Shown piece after piece: positions 52,123 to 61,355 of a DNA stretch of 64,000 nt. The notes below the pieces were generated by a model. The model saw only the letters and a program-made list of their open reading frames with translations. It did no database searches and was not told the DNA's origin. The stretch is from Leptospirales bacterium (GTDB taxonomy: Bacteria; Spirochaetota; Leptospiria; Leptospirales; Leptonemataceae): positions 26,440 to 90,439 of the forward strand of contig JAIBBN010000013.1 of assembly GCA_019694655.1 (NCBI GenBank). The letters run 5' to 3'. The position numbers were made by a program, and so were the translations under genes. How positions within the stretch are numbered: position 1 is the first letter of the stretch; the number at the start of each line of letters is the position of its first letter.

Positions 52123-53034
52123 ATGTCACGGAAAACTCTGTATTTGCTGGTCCTATTTCTGGCGGCTGCTGGTCCGGCCGCCGCGCAGACGACGGATGCC
52201 GCTGTCCCCTTTGCCGAAGGCCGTCTGTTTCGCGTTACCTCGCCTGCTGGCGCTGTCAGCCACGTCTTTGGCACCATGCACAGCAACGATCCGCGGGTAC
52301 TGGCGCTTCCGGAAGATGTCGCCGCGGCCTTTGAGCAAAGCCGGGTCTTGCTTCCAGAAATCGCACTTTCTCCGGCCGTAATCCGCAACCAGCTTGGCGC
52401 CTTTTTGATGCTGCAGCGTTACCCTGCGCTCGACGAGGCGCTCGGGGAAGGCGATCTACTGCATCGCGCCCTGAAGGCTCTTGCCAAACGCGGCTTCCCC
52501 GAACAGCAGGCCCGATCATTTCCGGCCTGGACAGCGCTCTTCTTTCTGGCCGGACCGACCAGCAGACCAGAGGGCAGCCAGCGTAGCGGCGAAGTACTGG
52601 ACGCGGCCCTCTGCCAGCGGGCGCGCGCCCGCGGCATGACGGTGGTCTCGTTGGAAACGCCAGAGCAGCAGTTCGACGTTTTTGGCAGACTCAGTCTACA
52701 GGAGCAGGCTGACCTGGTTCGCCTGACCCTCGACGGCCAGGTTTGGTTCTTCGACGATGGCCGCCCGGGCCAAAGAGATTCCGTCTCCGATTATCTCAAT
52801 GGTCGAACCGGCTCGATTTACGAGCAGATTCGCGCCGGCGAAAGCATTGAGCTGATTCGAAAAGTTAACCGACGACTGCTGTACGATCGCAATCACCGCA
52901 TGGTCCAGAACATGTTGCCGCACATCGACGAGGGCGGCGCGTTTGTGGCTATCGGCGCCCTGCACCTGCCCGGAGAAGAAGGCGTCTTAAATCTGCTCCT
53001 CGGAAAACTTTATCGCGTGGAGCGAATTCGCTGA
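52123..53034 (+). CDS. TraB/GumN family protein
   Basis: A 303-residue exported protein with a signal peptide ending AAAGPAAAQ. The two family motifs are present: SHVFGTMHSNDPR near the N-terminus (G-T-x-H) and AIGALHLPGEEGVLNLL near the C-terminus (G-x-x-H-[LF]-x-G). These are characteristic of the Tiki/TraB/GumN superfamily, proposed metal-dependent proteases. It ends 6 bp before the glutamate dehydrogenase gene, so cotranscription is likely though the functional link is unclear. Confidence 0.9.
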   Translation: MSRKTLYLLVLFLAAAGPAAAQTTDAAVPFAEGRLFRVTSPAGAVSHVFGTMHSNDPRVLALPEDVAAAFEQSRVLLPEIALSPAVIRNQLGAFLMLQRYPALDEALGEGDLLHRALKALAKRGFPEQQARSFPAWTALFFLAGPTSRPEGSQRSGEVLDAALCQRARARGMTVVSLETPEQQFDVFGRLSLQEQADLVRLTLDGQVWFFDDGRPGQRDSVSDYLNGRTGSIYEQIRAGESIELIRKVNRRLLYDRNHRMVQNMLPHIDEGGAFVAIGALHLPGEEGVLNLLLGKLYRVERIR

Positions 53035-53040
53035 GCAAAT

Positions 53041-56000
53041 ATGAGCCGTAGCGCCAGACCATCAGGAGCGGAGCAACAGCCTCTGTTTGCAGATTTCAGC
53101 GCCGCCTTTGAATTCTATATCCCCTCAACCCTGCGCCAGTTTTTGACGGCTGAAGACCGCGATCGGTTTATCAGAGCAAGGTTCGACTTTTTTCGGCAAC
53201 GCGGCGATCGCGCCGCAGTACGCGTGTTTAATCCCGATGACGAACAGCTGATCTATATCAATGCAACGTTGATCGAGGTTTGCCTTTCTGATTCGCGCTT
53301 TTTGCTGGATACGCTAATCGAATACTGCCAGTCATCGGATCTGCGCATCGATATGCTAATCAGTCCCGTCCTCTTCGCTCGCCGCGACGAAAAGGGAACG
53401 CTGACACACTGTGGATTTTCCGATCAGGGTCCGGAACACGAAACCCTGATCTATCTGCAAACCGGACGACTTCCGGAAAACCGTCTGGCACCGCTGCAGG
53501 GCGAACTGAAGGAACTCTTTGCTGAAGTTGAAAACGTGGTCGCTGATTTTCCGCAGATGCGTCAGCGGCTGCTCGACGCCGTCCCGGACCCCGCCGCCGC
53601 TCAGTGGTTTGCCGAGCATTTGATTCTGCTTGGTTCGGCGCCGGGGCGCGGAGTAGACGAAGCGCCCCTGGGAATTCTTCGTCAACCTGGCCTGCGCAAG
53701 GTCGCGCTCGCTCAGGTCCCGGCTGAAATCGGCGGCGACGGCCTGTACTTTCTGGAAACCAGTATTCTCAGTCGCGTCAATCACCGTCGACCGCTTACGC
53801 TGGCCGTTGCCGCCAACCGTAAGCGAATCTTTCTGGTTCACTTTGCACAATCCGCCGACCTCGCGCCGCGCCACGAGATGCCGCAAGTAGACGAGGCGCT
53901 CTCTGCATTAGCTTACGAACTACGCGCGGCAGAGCGATCCCATTTGCGAAAGCAGCTCTATTCGCTGGCCGGCGGGATTCCAGCCGCCATCCTTTTCACA
54001 CGACTGACGTTGTTACGGCAGTGGCTGCCGCTGCCGCTGGAGAACTTGTATAACGATAATCTGGAACGCATCTGGGTGGAAGACTCCGCACACGGCGTCC
54101 TCTGGCTTGGCGTCACCCTGCCCAGGCGCGAATCGCTGCATATTCCGGGCGAGCCCCTGGAGCGAATGCAACGTGAAATCGGCTACGCCATCGTTCACCG
54201 GCTCGACCAGGAGTTTTTTCGCAACCGTTGGCTGCTCTTTGCATTGCGACCGGAAAAAATCAGCCTCTCCGCACTGCGCGAACAACTGGAGAGTCGATCT
54301 CATGAGCTTTTCCTTTCCTGGCGCGAGGAATTGAGACGCATCGTTCGCAATCGACTGATTGGCGACCAGGCCATCGGCGCCGCGCTACAGCGCTTTTTCA
54401 GCGGTCTATCGCCGGAACTTGAGCTCAATGCGTCGCCCGAAGAAGCATTTCAGGACCTGAACACGCTCGATCAATTGCATGAACAAAGCGGCGTCGAGGT
54501 TCGGGTTCGCCTCCAGCCGCCGGAACGTGCATGCGTCAAGGTCTACTGTCGTCGACTGCTTTCGCTTGGCGATTCGACGCCAGCGCTCAATAGTCTGGGC
54601 CTGGACCTGCTTGATGAACTGACCATTCCTTACCAGCGCGAGGGCGATCCCCGTTTTCTGCTTCGGTTTCGGATTCAAGCGCCGGCCGAAGCTCCGCCAG
54701 GCGCAACGAAACGGGTCGAAGACGTCCTATCGGACGCTCTGAATGGCCGATCGCCCGCCGACCAATTGAACTCGCTTGCGCTTTGCAGCGGCCTTTCCGC
54801 CAGAGAAATCCACTTGCTGCGCGCACTGGCAGCTTGTTTTTTTCAGATCGAAAAGAGCTACGCACGTATTACGCTCTACTCGTTCTTAAGTTCCTATCAT
54901 GAATTCAGCGAGGCGCTGGTCAGGCTGTTTCACGCTCGTCTCGACGCCCACGCCGCAAAGCAGGAGGAGTCGCCGGCTCTGCTCGGCGTCCAGGGCGCTA
55001 TCGATGGCGCCCGATTGGCGCGTGATGAGCAGATCATGCGCCAATTTCTGGAACTCTGCCTGGCTATTGTGCGCACCAACTACTACAAAAATCATGACGA
55101 GATCTCCTTCAAGATCAGCACGCGCTCGTTGAACTTTGCGCCATCGCCCCAGCCTTTGTTTGAAATTTTTGTCTACTCACAAGAATTCGAGGCAGTACAT
55201 TTGCGCAGCGATCCGGTGGCGCGCGGCGGCATTCGCTGGTCGGATCGACCGGACGATTTCCGTACGGAGATTCTGGGCCTGGTCAAGGCGCAAATGGTAA
55301 AGAACACTCTGATTGTACCCGCCGGCAGCAAGGGCGGATTTGTGCTGAAGCGCGCCTATGACGATGCAAAGCTTTTTCGCGAAGCCGGCGTTGCAGCCTA
55401 CCAGACTTTTATGGAACGCATGCTGGAGCTGACCGACAACATTGCGCCCGACGGCCGCACGCTGCCGGCCGACGGCATCCGGCGGCGCGATGGCGACGAT
55501 CCCTACCTGGTTGTAGCGGCAGACAAAGGAACTGCCACCTTCAGCGATCTGGCCAATGCGGTGGCGATGAAGCGCGGCTTCTGGCTGGATGATGCCTTTG
55601 CCTCCGGCGGACAAAACGGCTACGATCACAAGCAGCAGGGCATTACGGCGCGCGGCGCGTGGGAATCAGTTCGCCGTCACTTTCTGGAAATGAATGTCGA
55701 TCCGGAGCGCGATGCGATTCGCGTGACGGCCATCGGCGATATGGGCGGCGATGTCTTTGGCAATGGAATGCTGCTATCACGGAGCATGAAGCTTGTGGCA
55801 GCCTTCAATCATGCCTACATATTCATCGATCCCGATCCGGATCCGGAGGTTTCCTTTCTCGAGCGCAAGCGTCTCTTTGAATCAGTTGGTAACTGGAATC
55901 AGTACAACGCAAATTTGCTTTCCGCAGGCGGCGGTGTTTACGAGCGCAGCGCTCGGAAAATTCCGCTTTCAGCGCAGGCGCAAAAGGCGCTGGGGATCAA

Positions 56001-57555
56001 AGCCAGCGCACTTTCTGGCGAGGAATTGATTCGAGCCGCACTTTGCGCGCCGATTGATCTGCTCTGGAATGGCGGCATCGGCTGCTATGTAAAATCCAGC
56101 AAGGAACAGCATTATCAGGCGCGCGATGCGGTCAATGACCGCGTACGTGTAGATGCATCGCAGCTGCGCTGCCGCGTCATTGGCGAAGGCGGGAATCTGG
56201 GCTTGACGCAAGCCGCGCGAGTGGAGGCGGCCGCCGCCGGCGTTCGATTGAATACTGACGCCCTCGACAATAGCGGCGGCGTCAACATGTCCGATCACGA
56301 GGTGAACCTGAAGATTTTGCTACAACGTCGACTGGCGCGCGGCGCCATTAAGGATGTAGCCGAACGCAATCGAATCATTCGCCAGCTGGAAGCGCAGGAA
56401 ATCGAGCTAGTGCTGGCATCCAATCGCGCCAATAATCTGGCGCTTTCGCTCGATGAGCGACGCAGCCTGCGCGATTTTGGCTGGCTGCGGATTCTGATCA
56501 AAAGCTTGAACCGCGAGGGCTACCTGGACCGAGCGCAGGATACGATTCCCTTTGAAGCAGATCTGGATCAGATAGCGCGCGAAGGGCGACGGCTGCCGCG
56601 ACCGACTCTGTGCTCTTTATTTGGTTTTGCCAAATTGCAACTCAGACGTCAGCTGCTAGATCAGGGAGCATTCCAGGACACAAATTTCGACTATCTGGCT
56701 CTGGACTATTTTCCAGCGGCCCTCGCGCGTACCGCTGCCGAGGACATCAAGAGCCACCCCTTACGCCGCGAAATGGTCATTGCCCAGGCTTTGAACTATT
56801 TGTTCGACCGCATGGGTCTCAGCTATATGACGCGTCTTCAGTCTGCCAGTCCAGCGAGCCCTTCGGCCATCTTGCAAAGCTTCCTTCGATTGGCGCGCTT
56901 TCTGGACCTCGAAGCGCTCTGGCAGGCCTTTCCGGAAGAGGGCCGCAAGAGCTCCCTGTCGGCCTACTATGATTACCTCGTAGAACTACAGGATGTATTT
57001 CAGGGCTTGCATTTACGACTGATACAGGAAGATTCTCTGCTGCAGCAGCTGGGCGACGCGGGCCGCAAAGGATTTCAGAAGTTGTTGAGGGAGTGCGAGG
57101 AGCACGCCAGCTTTCGACCGCCGCGCGAGTTGCGCGGGGCGCTCCGTGCACTTGGCGAAGGCGCAGCCGAAGCGCTGGGAGCGTTTCGGCGCCTCTTTGC
57201 CCTCAGCGACGCCTTTTCCATCTACCTGGCAACAACGCAACAGCGTCGACGCTGGACGCCAGCCGACTATCACCGAGCGCTTGATGCCTTTGCAATTGGC
57301 GAACTGCGGTCGATGAGCGCTGCGGCGGGAGAAGATGGCGGCTGGAACGCTCGCTTTGCGACGCGGCTCACTGCGGAATTGAATCGTTTGCTGATTGACC
57401 TGCTTGATAGCGGGGTAAGGCACGGAAGCAGCGATGATCGAGCGTCGCGCTTACGGGAACTGGCGGCGCAGGCCCGCGAGCTGGACCAGGCGCAGCAGCT
57501 GAGCGCCGTTGCGCTCTTTGAAATCGTCCAGCAGATGCGTTCGTCTATCAATTGA
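53041..57555 (+). CDS. Large NAD-specific glutamate dehydrogenase (GDH-180 type)
   Basis: A 1504-residue enzyme that oxidatively deaminates glutamate to 2-oxoglutarate and ammonia with NAD. The long N-terminal part (about 1-690) carries ACT-like regulatory regions. The catalytic core has VARGGIRWSDRPDDFRTEI (about 722-740), the Lys-containing GLVKAQMVKNTLIVPAGSKGG region just after, and the nucleotide-binding GDMGGDVFGNGMLLS near 898. A helical C-terminal domain follows. It is slightly shorter than the usual 1600 or so residues. It follows the TraB/GumN gene by 6 bp and precedes the biotin carboxylase by 75 bp. Confidence 0.95.
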   Translation: MSRSARPSGAEQQPLFADFSAAFEFYIPSTLRQFLTAEDRDRFIRARFDFFRQRGDRAAVRVFNPDDEQLIYINATLIEVCLSDSRFLLDTLIEYCQSSDLRIDMLISPVLFARRDEKGTLTHCGFSDQGPEHETLIYLQTGRLPENRLAPLQGELKELFAEVENVVADFPQMRQRLLDAVPDPAAAQWFAEHLILLGSAPGRGVDEAPLGILRQPGLRKVALAQVPAEIGGDGLYFLETSILSRVNHRRPLTLAVAANRKRIFLVHFAQSADLAPRHEMPQVDEALSALAYELRAAERSHLRKQLYSLAGGIPAAILFTRLTLLRQWLPLPLENLYNDNLERIWVEDSAHGVLWLGVTLPRRESLHIPGEPLERMQREIGYAIVHRLDQEFFRNRWLLFALRPEKISLSALREQLESRSHELFLSWREELRRIVRNRLIGDQAIGAALQRFFSGLSPELELNASPEEAFQDLNTLDQLHEQSGVEVRVRLQPPERACVKVYCRRLLSLGDSTPALNSLGLDLLDELTIPYQREGDPRFLLRFRIQAPAEAPPGATKRVEDVLSDALNGRSPADQLNSLALCSGLSAREIHLLRALAACFFQIEKSYARITLYSFLSSYHEFSEALVRLFHARLDAHAAKQEESPALLGVQGAIDGARLARDEQIMRQFLELCLAIVRTNYYKNHDEISFKISTRSLNFAPSPQPLFEIFVYSQEFEAVHLRSDPVARGGIRWSDRPDDFRTEILGLVKAQMVKNTLIVPAGSKGGFVLKRAYDDAKLFREAGVAAYQTFMERMLELTDNIAPDGRTLPADGIRRRDGDDPYLVVAADKGTATFSDLANAVAMKRGFWLDDAFASGGQNGYDHKQQGITARGAWESVRRHFLEMNVDPERDAIRVTAIGDMGGDVFGNGMLLSRSMKLVAAFNHAYIFIDPDPDPEVSFLERKRLFESVGNWNQYNANLLSAGGGVYERSARKIPLSAQAQKALGIKASALSGEELIRAALCAPIDLLWNGGIGCYVKSSKEQHYQARDAVNDRVRVDASQLRCRVIGEGGNLGLTQAARVEAAAAGVRLNTDALDNSGGVNMSDHEVNLKILLQRRLARGAIKDVAERNRIIRQLEAQEIELVLASNRANNLALSLDERRSLRDFGWLRILIKSLNREGYLDRAQDTIPFEADLDQIAREGRRLPRPTLCSLFGFAKLQLRRQLLDQGAFQDTNFDYLALDYFPAALARTAAEDIKSHPLRREMVIAQALNYLFDRMGLSYMTRLQSASPASPSAILQSFLRLARFLDLEALWQAFPEEGRKSSLSAYYDYLVELQDVFQGLHLRLIQEDSLLQQLGDAGRKGFQKLLRECEEHASFRPPRELRGALRALGEGAAEALGAFRRLFALSDAFSIYLATTQQRRRWTPADYHRALDAFAIGELRSMSAAAGEDGGWNARFATRLTAELNRLLIDLLDSGVRHGSSDDRASRLRELAAQARELDQAQQLSAVALFEIVQQMRSSIN

Positions 57556-57630
57556 CAAACGCCAGCGGTCGGCGGAATTCGCATAGGTTCCGCCTTTGGC
57601 GGCCCGATTTTCCTGCCAGCGAGCGCCACC

Positions 57631-60456
57631 GTGAATTTGACAGCAACACATCCGGACAAGTACAAGAGCGCCAGTTCCAAATGGATGGCCAGTTTTTCCT
57701 GCGCCCACCTGAAGATTCTGATCGTTTGCCGCGGACCGATCCGCAAAGAGGCTATGGATGTTTTCGGCGGACTGGGGGCCCGTTATGGCATTCTTCTATC
57801 TGAAAAGGATTCAGTGACTTACCCTTATACTCTGGCGCCGGAGCTGCGCGTCATCGTCGATGATGACTCCGTGCATCGAGTTCCAGACTATACCGGCGCT
57901 TCGGCCGCGGAGCGCAAGGAACGCATTCGTCAAATCATCCAGATTGCCGTAGATAATGAGTACACGCACCTCTTTGCCGGATACGGATTCATGGCAGAAG
58001 ATGCCGAGTTTGTCGAGAGTATCGAGACCGCCGGCCTTGGTTTTGTAGGCCCGGCATCTGTTGTTCACCGCGCCGCCGGCGCCAAGGATACTGCAAAGGT
58101 TATCGCTCGCCAGATCGGCGTAAGCGTAACTCCGGGCGTCGACAATATTACTGCGCTCACGTTGCTGCGCAAATGCGCGGGCAATGAAGCAAAGCTGAGC
58201 GAACTGGCGCGTTCCCATGGCCTCAACGTGGAGCGCCAGGGGCGCAGCCTCGAGGACTACGCTGAAGCGGTCCTGCAGGCTGGCTATTCCCGCAGCATCG
58301 GATTGATCAGTACCGAAGAAATCCAGACGGAAGCCGGCCTCCAGGCCGCCGAGCTGTTTAAGAGCAATCCCGGCCGACGCATTCGCCTGAAGTACATTGG
58401 CGGCGGCGGCGGAAAGGGCCAGCGCATCATCACCCAGGCCGCGGACGCGCCGGCGATGGCCCTGGAAGTTCTGCTGGAATCAAAGGCCAACGGACCGGCC
58501 GACAACAAAAACTTCCTTATGGAACTCAACATTGAGAACACCCGCCATAATGAAATCCAGCTGCTGGGCAATGGCGAATGGTGCGTAGCGCTTGGCGGCC
58601 GCGACTGCTCGTTGCAGATGCACGAGCAAAAACTTGTGGAACTGAGTATTACGGACGAACTCTTCGAATATGAAACTGCCCTCGCGGAGCAAGAAGGACG
58701 ACCCGGCTACGCTGAAACTCTCAAGAAAGATCGGGCCGTGTTGCGCGACATGGAGGATCAGGCGGCGCGCTTTGGACAGGCCGTTAAACTAAACAGCGCT
58801 TCCACCTTCGAGTGTATCGTATCCGAGCATAGTTTCTTTTTCATGGAGATGAACACACGCATCCAGGTAGAACACCGCGTCACGGAGATGGTTTATTCGC
58901 TGAAATTCGTCAATCCAGACGATCCTTCGGATTTCTTTATTGTCGAATCGCTGGTCGAAGCGATGGCGCTGTGCGCTGCTCACGGTACGCGGCTGCCCAA
59001 GCCGCAGAGGTTGTTTCGTCATCGCGCCGGCGGAGAGGTTCGTCTAAACGCAATGAATGACGCCCTACAGCCTCATGCCGGCGGAACAATTGAGAATTGG
59101 TCGCCGCTAGCGCCCAATGAGGTTCGCGACGATCAGGGAATTGGCGTCCCAAATCCCGACACGGGCTGGTTCATTGCCTACCACCTGGCCGGCGCTTACG
59201 ACTCCAATATTGCCTTGATTATCAGCGGCGGCGACGGCCGCCGGCACAACCTGGAGAATCTAGCAGACATATTGCGCCGCATGGAGATGCGCGGGCCAGA
59301 GCTGAAGACTAACCGGGAATTTCACTATGGAATTCTCAACTTCTGCCTCGGATTACATCCGATGTTGAAGCCGGATACGAAGTTCGCGCTCCCCTATCTG
59401 GCCGCGGTCGGCAAGCTGGCCGGTGAACTGGCCAGTTTTGATCTTGAGGTCGCCTGGACAGACGTCGCCAAACGCGTTATCGTCGCCCTTGGCGCCGGCG
59501 CCGCAGAGGTCCTCGCCGCCAAGCAAACGCTGGCCACTCGACCGCTGCACTTCTTCGTGGACAATCCGCATGCTGCTGCAGGTTGGCTGGTCCGCCACCA
59601 TCGGCGCGCCTTTACTATTGAAAGTGGAAAAGTAATCTGGAAGCGTAATCCGGCGCGCGTTCTCAATGATTTGTACAGATACTTTCGACTTGAGGAACGG
59701 CCGGGAGCGGCGCCTGTACAGCAGATTTGGCCTGATGATCTGGAGCTGCTTCAAACCGGGCTGCGTTTTTATCAACAGCTTGAGGAAGCCCTTGGCGTCG
59801 ATAGTGAAAGCCATTTCGAAGCCAGCATGTCATCCTGCCGGGAAAATGGCTCCCGCGCTTACTCCGACCTGTCCGCCGCCCTGCTCGCCAATCAACGTCC
59901 GACGTCGGGCGCGGCATTGACCGAGGAGCTGCTGGCCCAGGTGGCTGCTTCACATCGCGGGTGGTTGGCCGGCATGGAAATTCTTGATGCCCTTGTATTG
60001 CTCGGATCGCGCTGCGGGCTGCTGGACTTCGCAGTGGACGACGCCTTGCATCCTATTACTCCCGAAGAGTTCTTGAATCCAGAGGCGCAGGAAAACTATA
60101 TTCGCAACCTCGCGCCGCCGCCGCCGGCGGCGGCGGACGAACTGGTGGCAGTCAGCGGAGGCATGTTCTACTCCCGCGAGGCGCCAGGACAGCCGCCGTT
60201 GCTGGAACCCGGCAAGCAGTTCCATGCTGGCGATCCCATTTACATCATCGAAGTGATGAAGATGTTCAACAAAGTCTACGCCGAGTTCAGCGGCACAGTG
60301 ACCGAATCGCTGGTACCCGGCCAGGATGGGGTCGTAGTTAAGAAGGGACAACCTTTGTTCCGCGTTAAGCCTGATGTCGAAATCAAGATCGAAACTCCCG
60401 AGGAGCGCGAAGCGCGTAGAAAGCAAGCAACGCTGGAGATTCTGAAGGCGGTCTGA
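57631..60456 (+). CDS. Biotin carboxylase fused to biotin carrier domain
   Basis: A 941-residue protein. The biotin carboxylase half runs to about residue 560: LKILIVCRGPIRKEAM (pre-ATP-grasp), LFAGYGFMAEDAEFVES, Gly-rich KYIGGGGGKGQRI and the signature EMNTRIQVEHRVTE. About 280 residues follow that I cannot assign. A Pro-rich hinge leads to a biotinyl domain with biotin-acceptor Lys877 in EVMKMFNK. It resembles acyl-CoA carboxylase alpha subunits, but the extended middle is unusual and no carboxyltransferase gene is in the window. Start could be GTG 57631 or ATG 57685. It is followed 7 bp later by the Bfd-like gene. Confidence 0.88.
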   Translation: MNLTATHPDKYKSASSKWMASFSCAHLKILIVCRGPIRKEAMDVFGGLGARYGILLSEKDSVTYPYTLAPELRVIVDDDSVHRVPDYTGASAAERKERIRQIIQIAVDNEYTHLFAGYGFMAEDAEFVESIETAGLGFVGPASVVHRAAGAKDTAKVIARQIGVSVTPGVDNITALTLLRKCAGNEAKLSELARSHGLNVERQGRSLEDYAEAVLQAGYSRSIGLISTEEIQTEAGLQAAELFKSNPGRRIRLKYIGGGGGKGQRIITQAADAPAMALEVLLESKANGPADNKNFLMELNIENTRHNEIQLLGNGEWCVALGGRDCSLQMHEQKLVELSITDELFEYETALAEQEGRPGYAETLKKDRAVLRDMEDQAARFGQAVKLNSASTFECIVSEHSFFFMEMNTRIQVEHRVTEMVYSLKFVNPDDPSDFFIVESLVEAMALCAAHGTRLPKPQRLFRHRAGGEVRLNAMNDALQPHAGGTIENWSPLAPNEVRDDQGIGVPNPDTGWFIAYHLAGAYDSNIALIISGGDGRRHNLENLADILRRMEMRGPELKTNREFHYGILNFCLGLHPMLKPDTKFALPYLAAVGKLAGELASFDLEVAWTDVAKRVIVALGAGAAEVLAAKQTLATRPLHFFVDNPHAAAGWLVRHHRRAFTIESGKVIWKRNPARVLNDLYRYFRLEERPGAAPVQQIWPDDLELLQTGLRFYQQLEEALGVDSESHFEASMSSCRENGSRAYSDLSAALLANQRPTSGAALTEELLAQVAASHRGWLAGMEILDALVLLGSRCGLLDFAVDDALHPITPEEFLNPEAQENYIRNLAPPPPAAADELVAVSGGMFYSREAPGQPPLLEPGKQFHAGDPIYIIEVMKMFNKVYAEFSGTVTESLVPGQDGVVVKKGQPLFRVKPDVEIKIETPEEREARRKQATLEILKAV

Positions 60457-60463
60457 ACTACGA

Positions 60464-60685
60464 ATGTCCGCCGCCGATCCGATCCTCTGTCGCTGCTGCG
60501 ACGTTCGCCAATCGGATGTAGCGGCGGCTATGCAACGCGGCGCTCGATCCCTGGAGCGAGTCATGGATTTGACGGGCGCGTCGGGAGGCTGCGGAACCTG
60601 CGTGAACTCTCTGCGTGACGCGCTACTGCGCCTCGCAGAGAAACGGGCGGCCGACAGCGAGCGCCAGGATCTGCTCCCCTTTTGA
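60464..60685 (+). CDS. Bfd-like [2Fe-2S] protein
   Basis: A 73-residue protein with four cysteines in the Bfd/NifU-middle arrangement, CRC near the N-terminus (LCRCCDV) and C-x2-C near residue 43 (GGCGTC), expected to bind a [2Fe-2S] cluster. An extra Cys follows the first pair. Bfd itself releases iron from bacterioferritin, but such domains occur in other redox systems, and no bacterioferritin gene is nearby. It is probably cotranscribed with the carboxylase. Confidence 0.82.
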   Translation: MSAADPILCRCCDVRQSDVAAAMQRGARSLERVMDLTGASGGCGTCVNSLRDALLRLAEKRAADSERQDLLPF

Positions 60686-60725
60686 TCAGGGCTGGTGCAA
60701 CCGTTCTTCTTGCCAGCGCTCTCCC

Positions 60726-60770
60726 CTCTGGCAGGCTGGCGCTTCGCTGCCTGCCTCCGGCAGGCCAGAG
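60726..60770. promoter_or_regulatory. Structured element with mutually exclusive hairpins before the tRNA gene
   Basis: GGCAGGC occurs at 60730-60736 and again at 60759-60765. GCCTGCC at 60749-60755 can pair with either, giving two alternative hairpins. The outer arms CTCTGGC (60726-60732) and GCCAGAG (60764-60770) are also complementary. It lies 40 bp after the Bfd-like gene and 9 bp before the tRNA gene. It may be a terminator or processing site. Confidence 0.5.
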
Positions 60771-60779
60771 TTCGGCGCC

Positions 60780-60852
60780 GGGCCCTTAGCTCAGCGGTTA
60801 GAGCAGGAGACTCATAATCTCTTGGTCCCAGGTTCAAATCCTGGAGGGCCCA
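60780..60852 (+). tRNA. tRNA with CAU anticodon, probably tRNA-Ile2 (lysidine type)
   Basis: A 73-base complete cloverleaf: acceptor stem GGGCCCU/AGGGCCC, D-arm GCUC/GAGC, anticodon stem GGAGA/UCUCU with loop CUCAUAA (anticodon CAU), T-arm CCAGG/CCUGG with loop UUCAAAU, and discriminator A. The CCA end is not encoded. The anticodon fits both elongator Met and the AUA-reading Ile tRNA whose C34 is changed to lysidine. The G/C-rich acceptor stem and UA at 8-9 resemble E. coli ileX, so Ile2 is favoured. Confidence 0.93.
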
Positions 60853-61027
60853 CTTCCCATTCTGCGCTGCCGGGCGACTGAAACTGGCCGGGCGCCGTTA
60901 ATCTCGCTTTCCTTTCTTCCGAAGCATTTACCAGGAACTGCCCGGGGCTAAGTCGAACATCCAGCCGGGGCTTCCAGTCAGAGAAAACAGCAGGGCGATC
61001 ATGGAGGATCGCTCAAGGATAACACGG

Positions 61028-61330
61028 ATGGTACTGAAAGTGGAAAGAAATACGCTGCACTTGCGGTTTGGCGCCGCATCGCCCTTTGCCGCCGCCGAAC
61101 AGCGCAGTCAAATACTTGATGCAATTCGCCAGAGTCATTTGCCGGTCCTGGTTTCTTTGCGGCAAAGCGGGGATCCCAGCGCTACGGAACTCATACTGCT
61201 GGGCGATGTGCTGCACGCTGTACGCACGCGCGGCGGCCGCATACATATCCACTCGCAAAAGGCGCATAACGTCAGCCCGTCGCTGGCCGCGTTGCTGGCG
61301 CGAGCGGAATCTGTGCTGGCCAGCGCCTGA
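61028..61330 (+). CDS. Small STAS-like protein
   Basis: A 100-residue protein with the strand/helix order of a STAS domain: LKVERNTLHLRFG, a central strand VLVSLRQSG, then LILLGDVLHAVRTRGGRIHIHS resembling the terminal helix-strand of anti-sigma antagonists. The central loop contains Ser residues (DPSATEL) but not the standard D-S-S-G-L. ATG 61028 has AAGGA 8 bases upstream and is preferred to an in-frame ATG at 61001. It might be a target for the SpoIIE phosphatase or the receiver-HATPase protein, but that is speculative. Confidence 0.5.
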   Translation: MVLKVERNTLHLRFGAASPFAAAEQRSQILDAIRQSHLPVLVSLRQSGDPSATELILLGDVLHAVRTRGGRIHIHSQKAHNVSPSLAALLARAESVLASA

Positions 61331-61355
61331 AAGCAATGCACCAGGGCCTCAAGGC

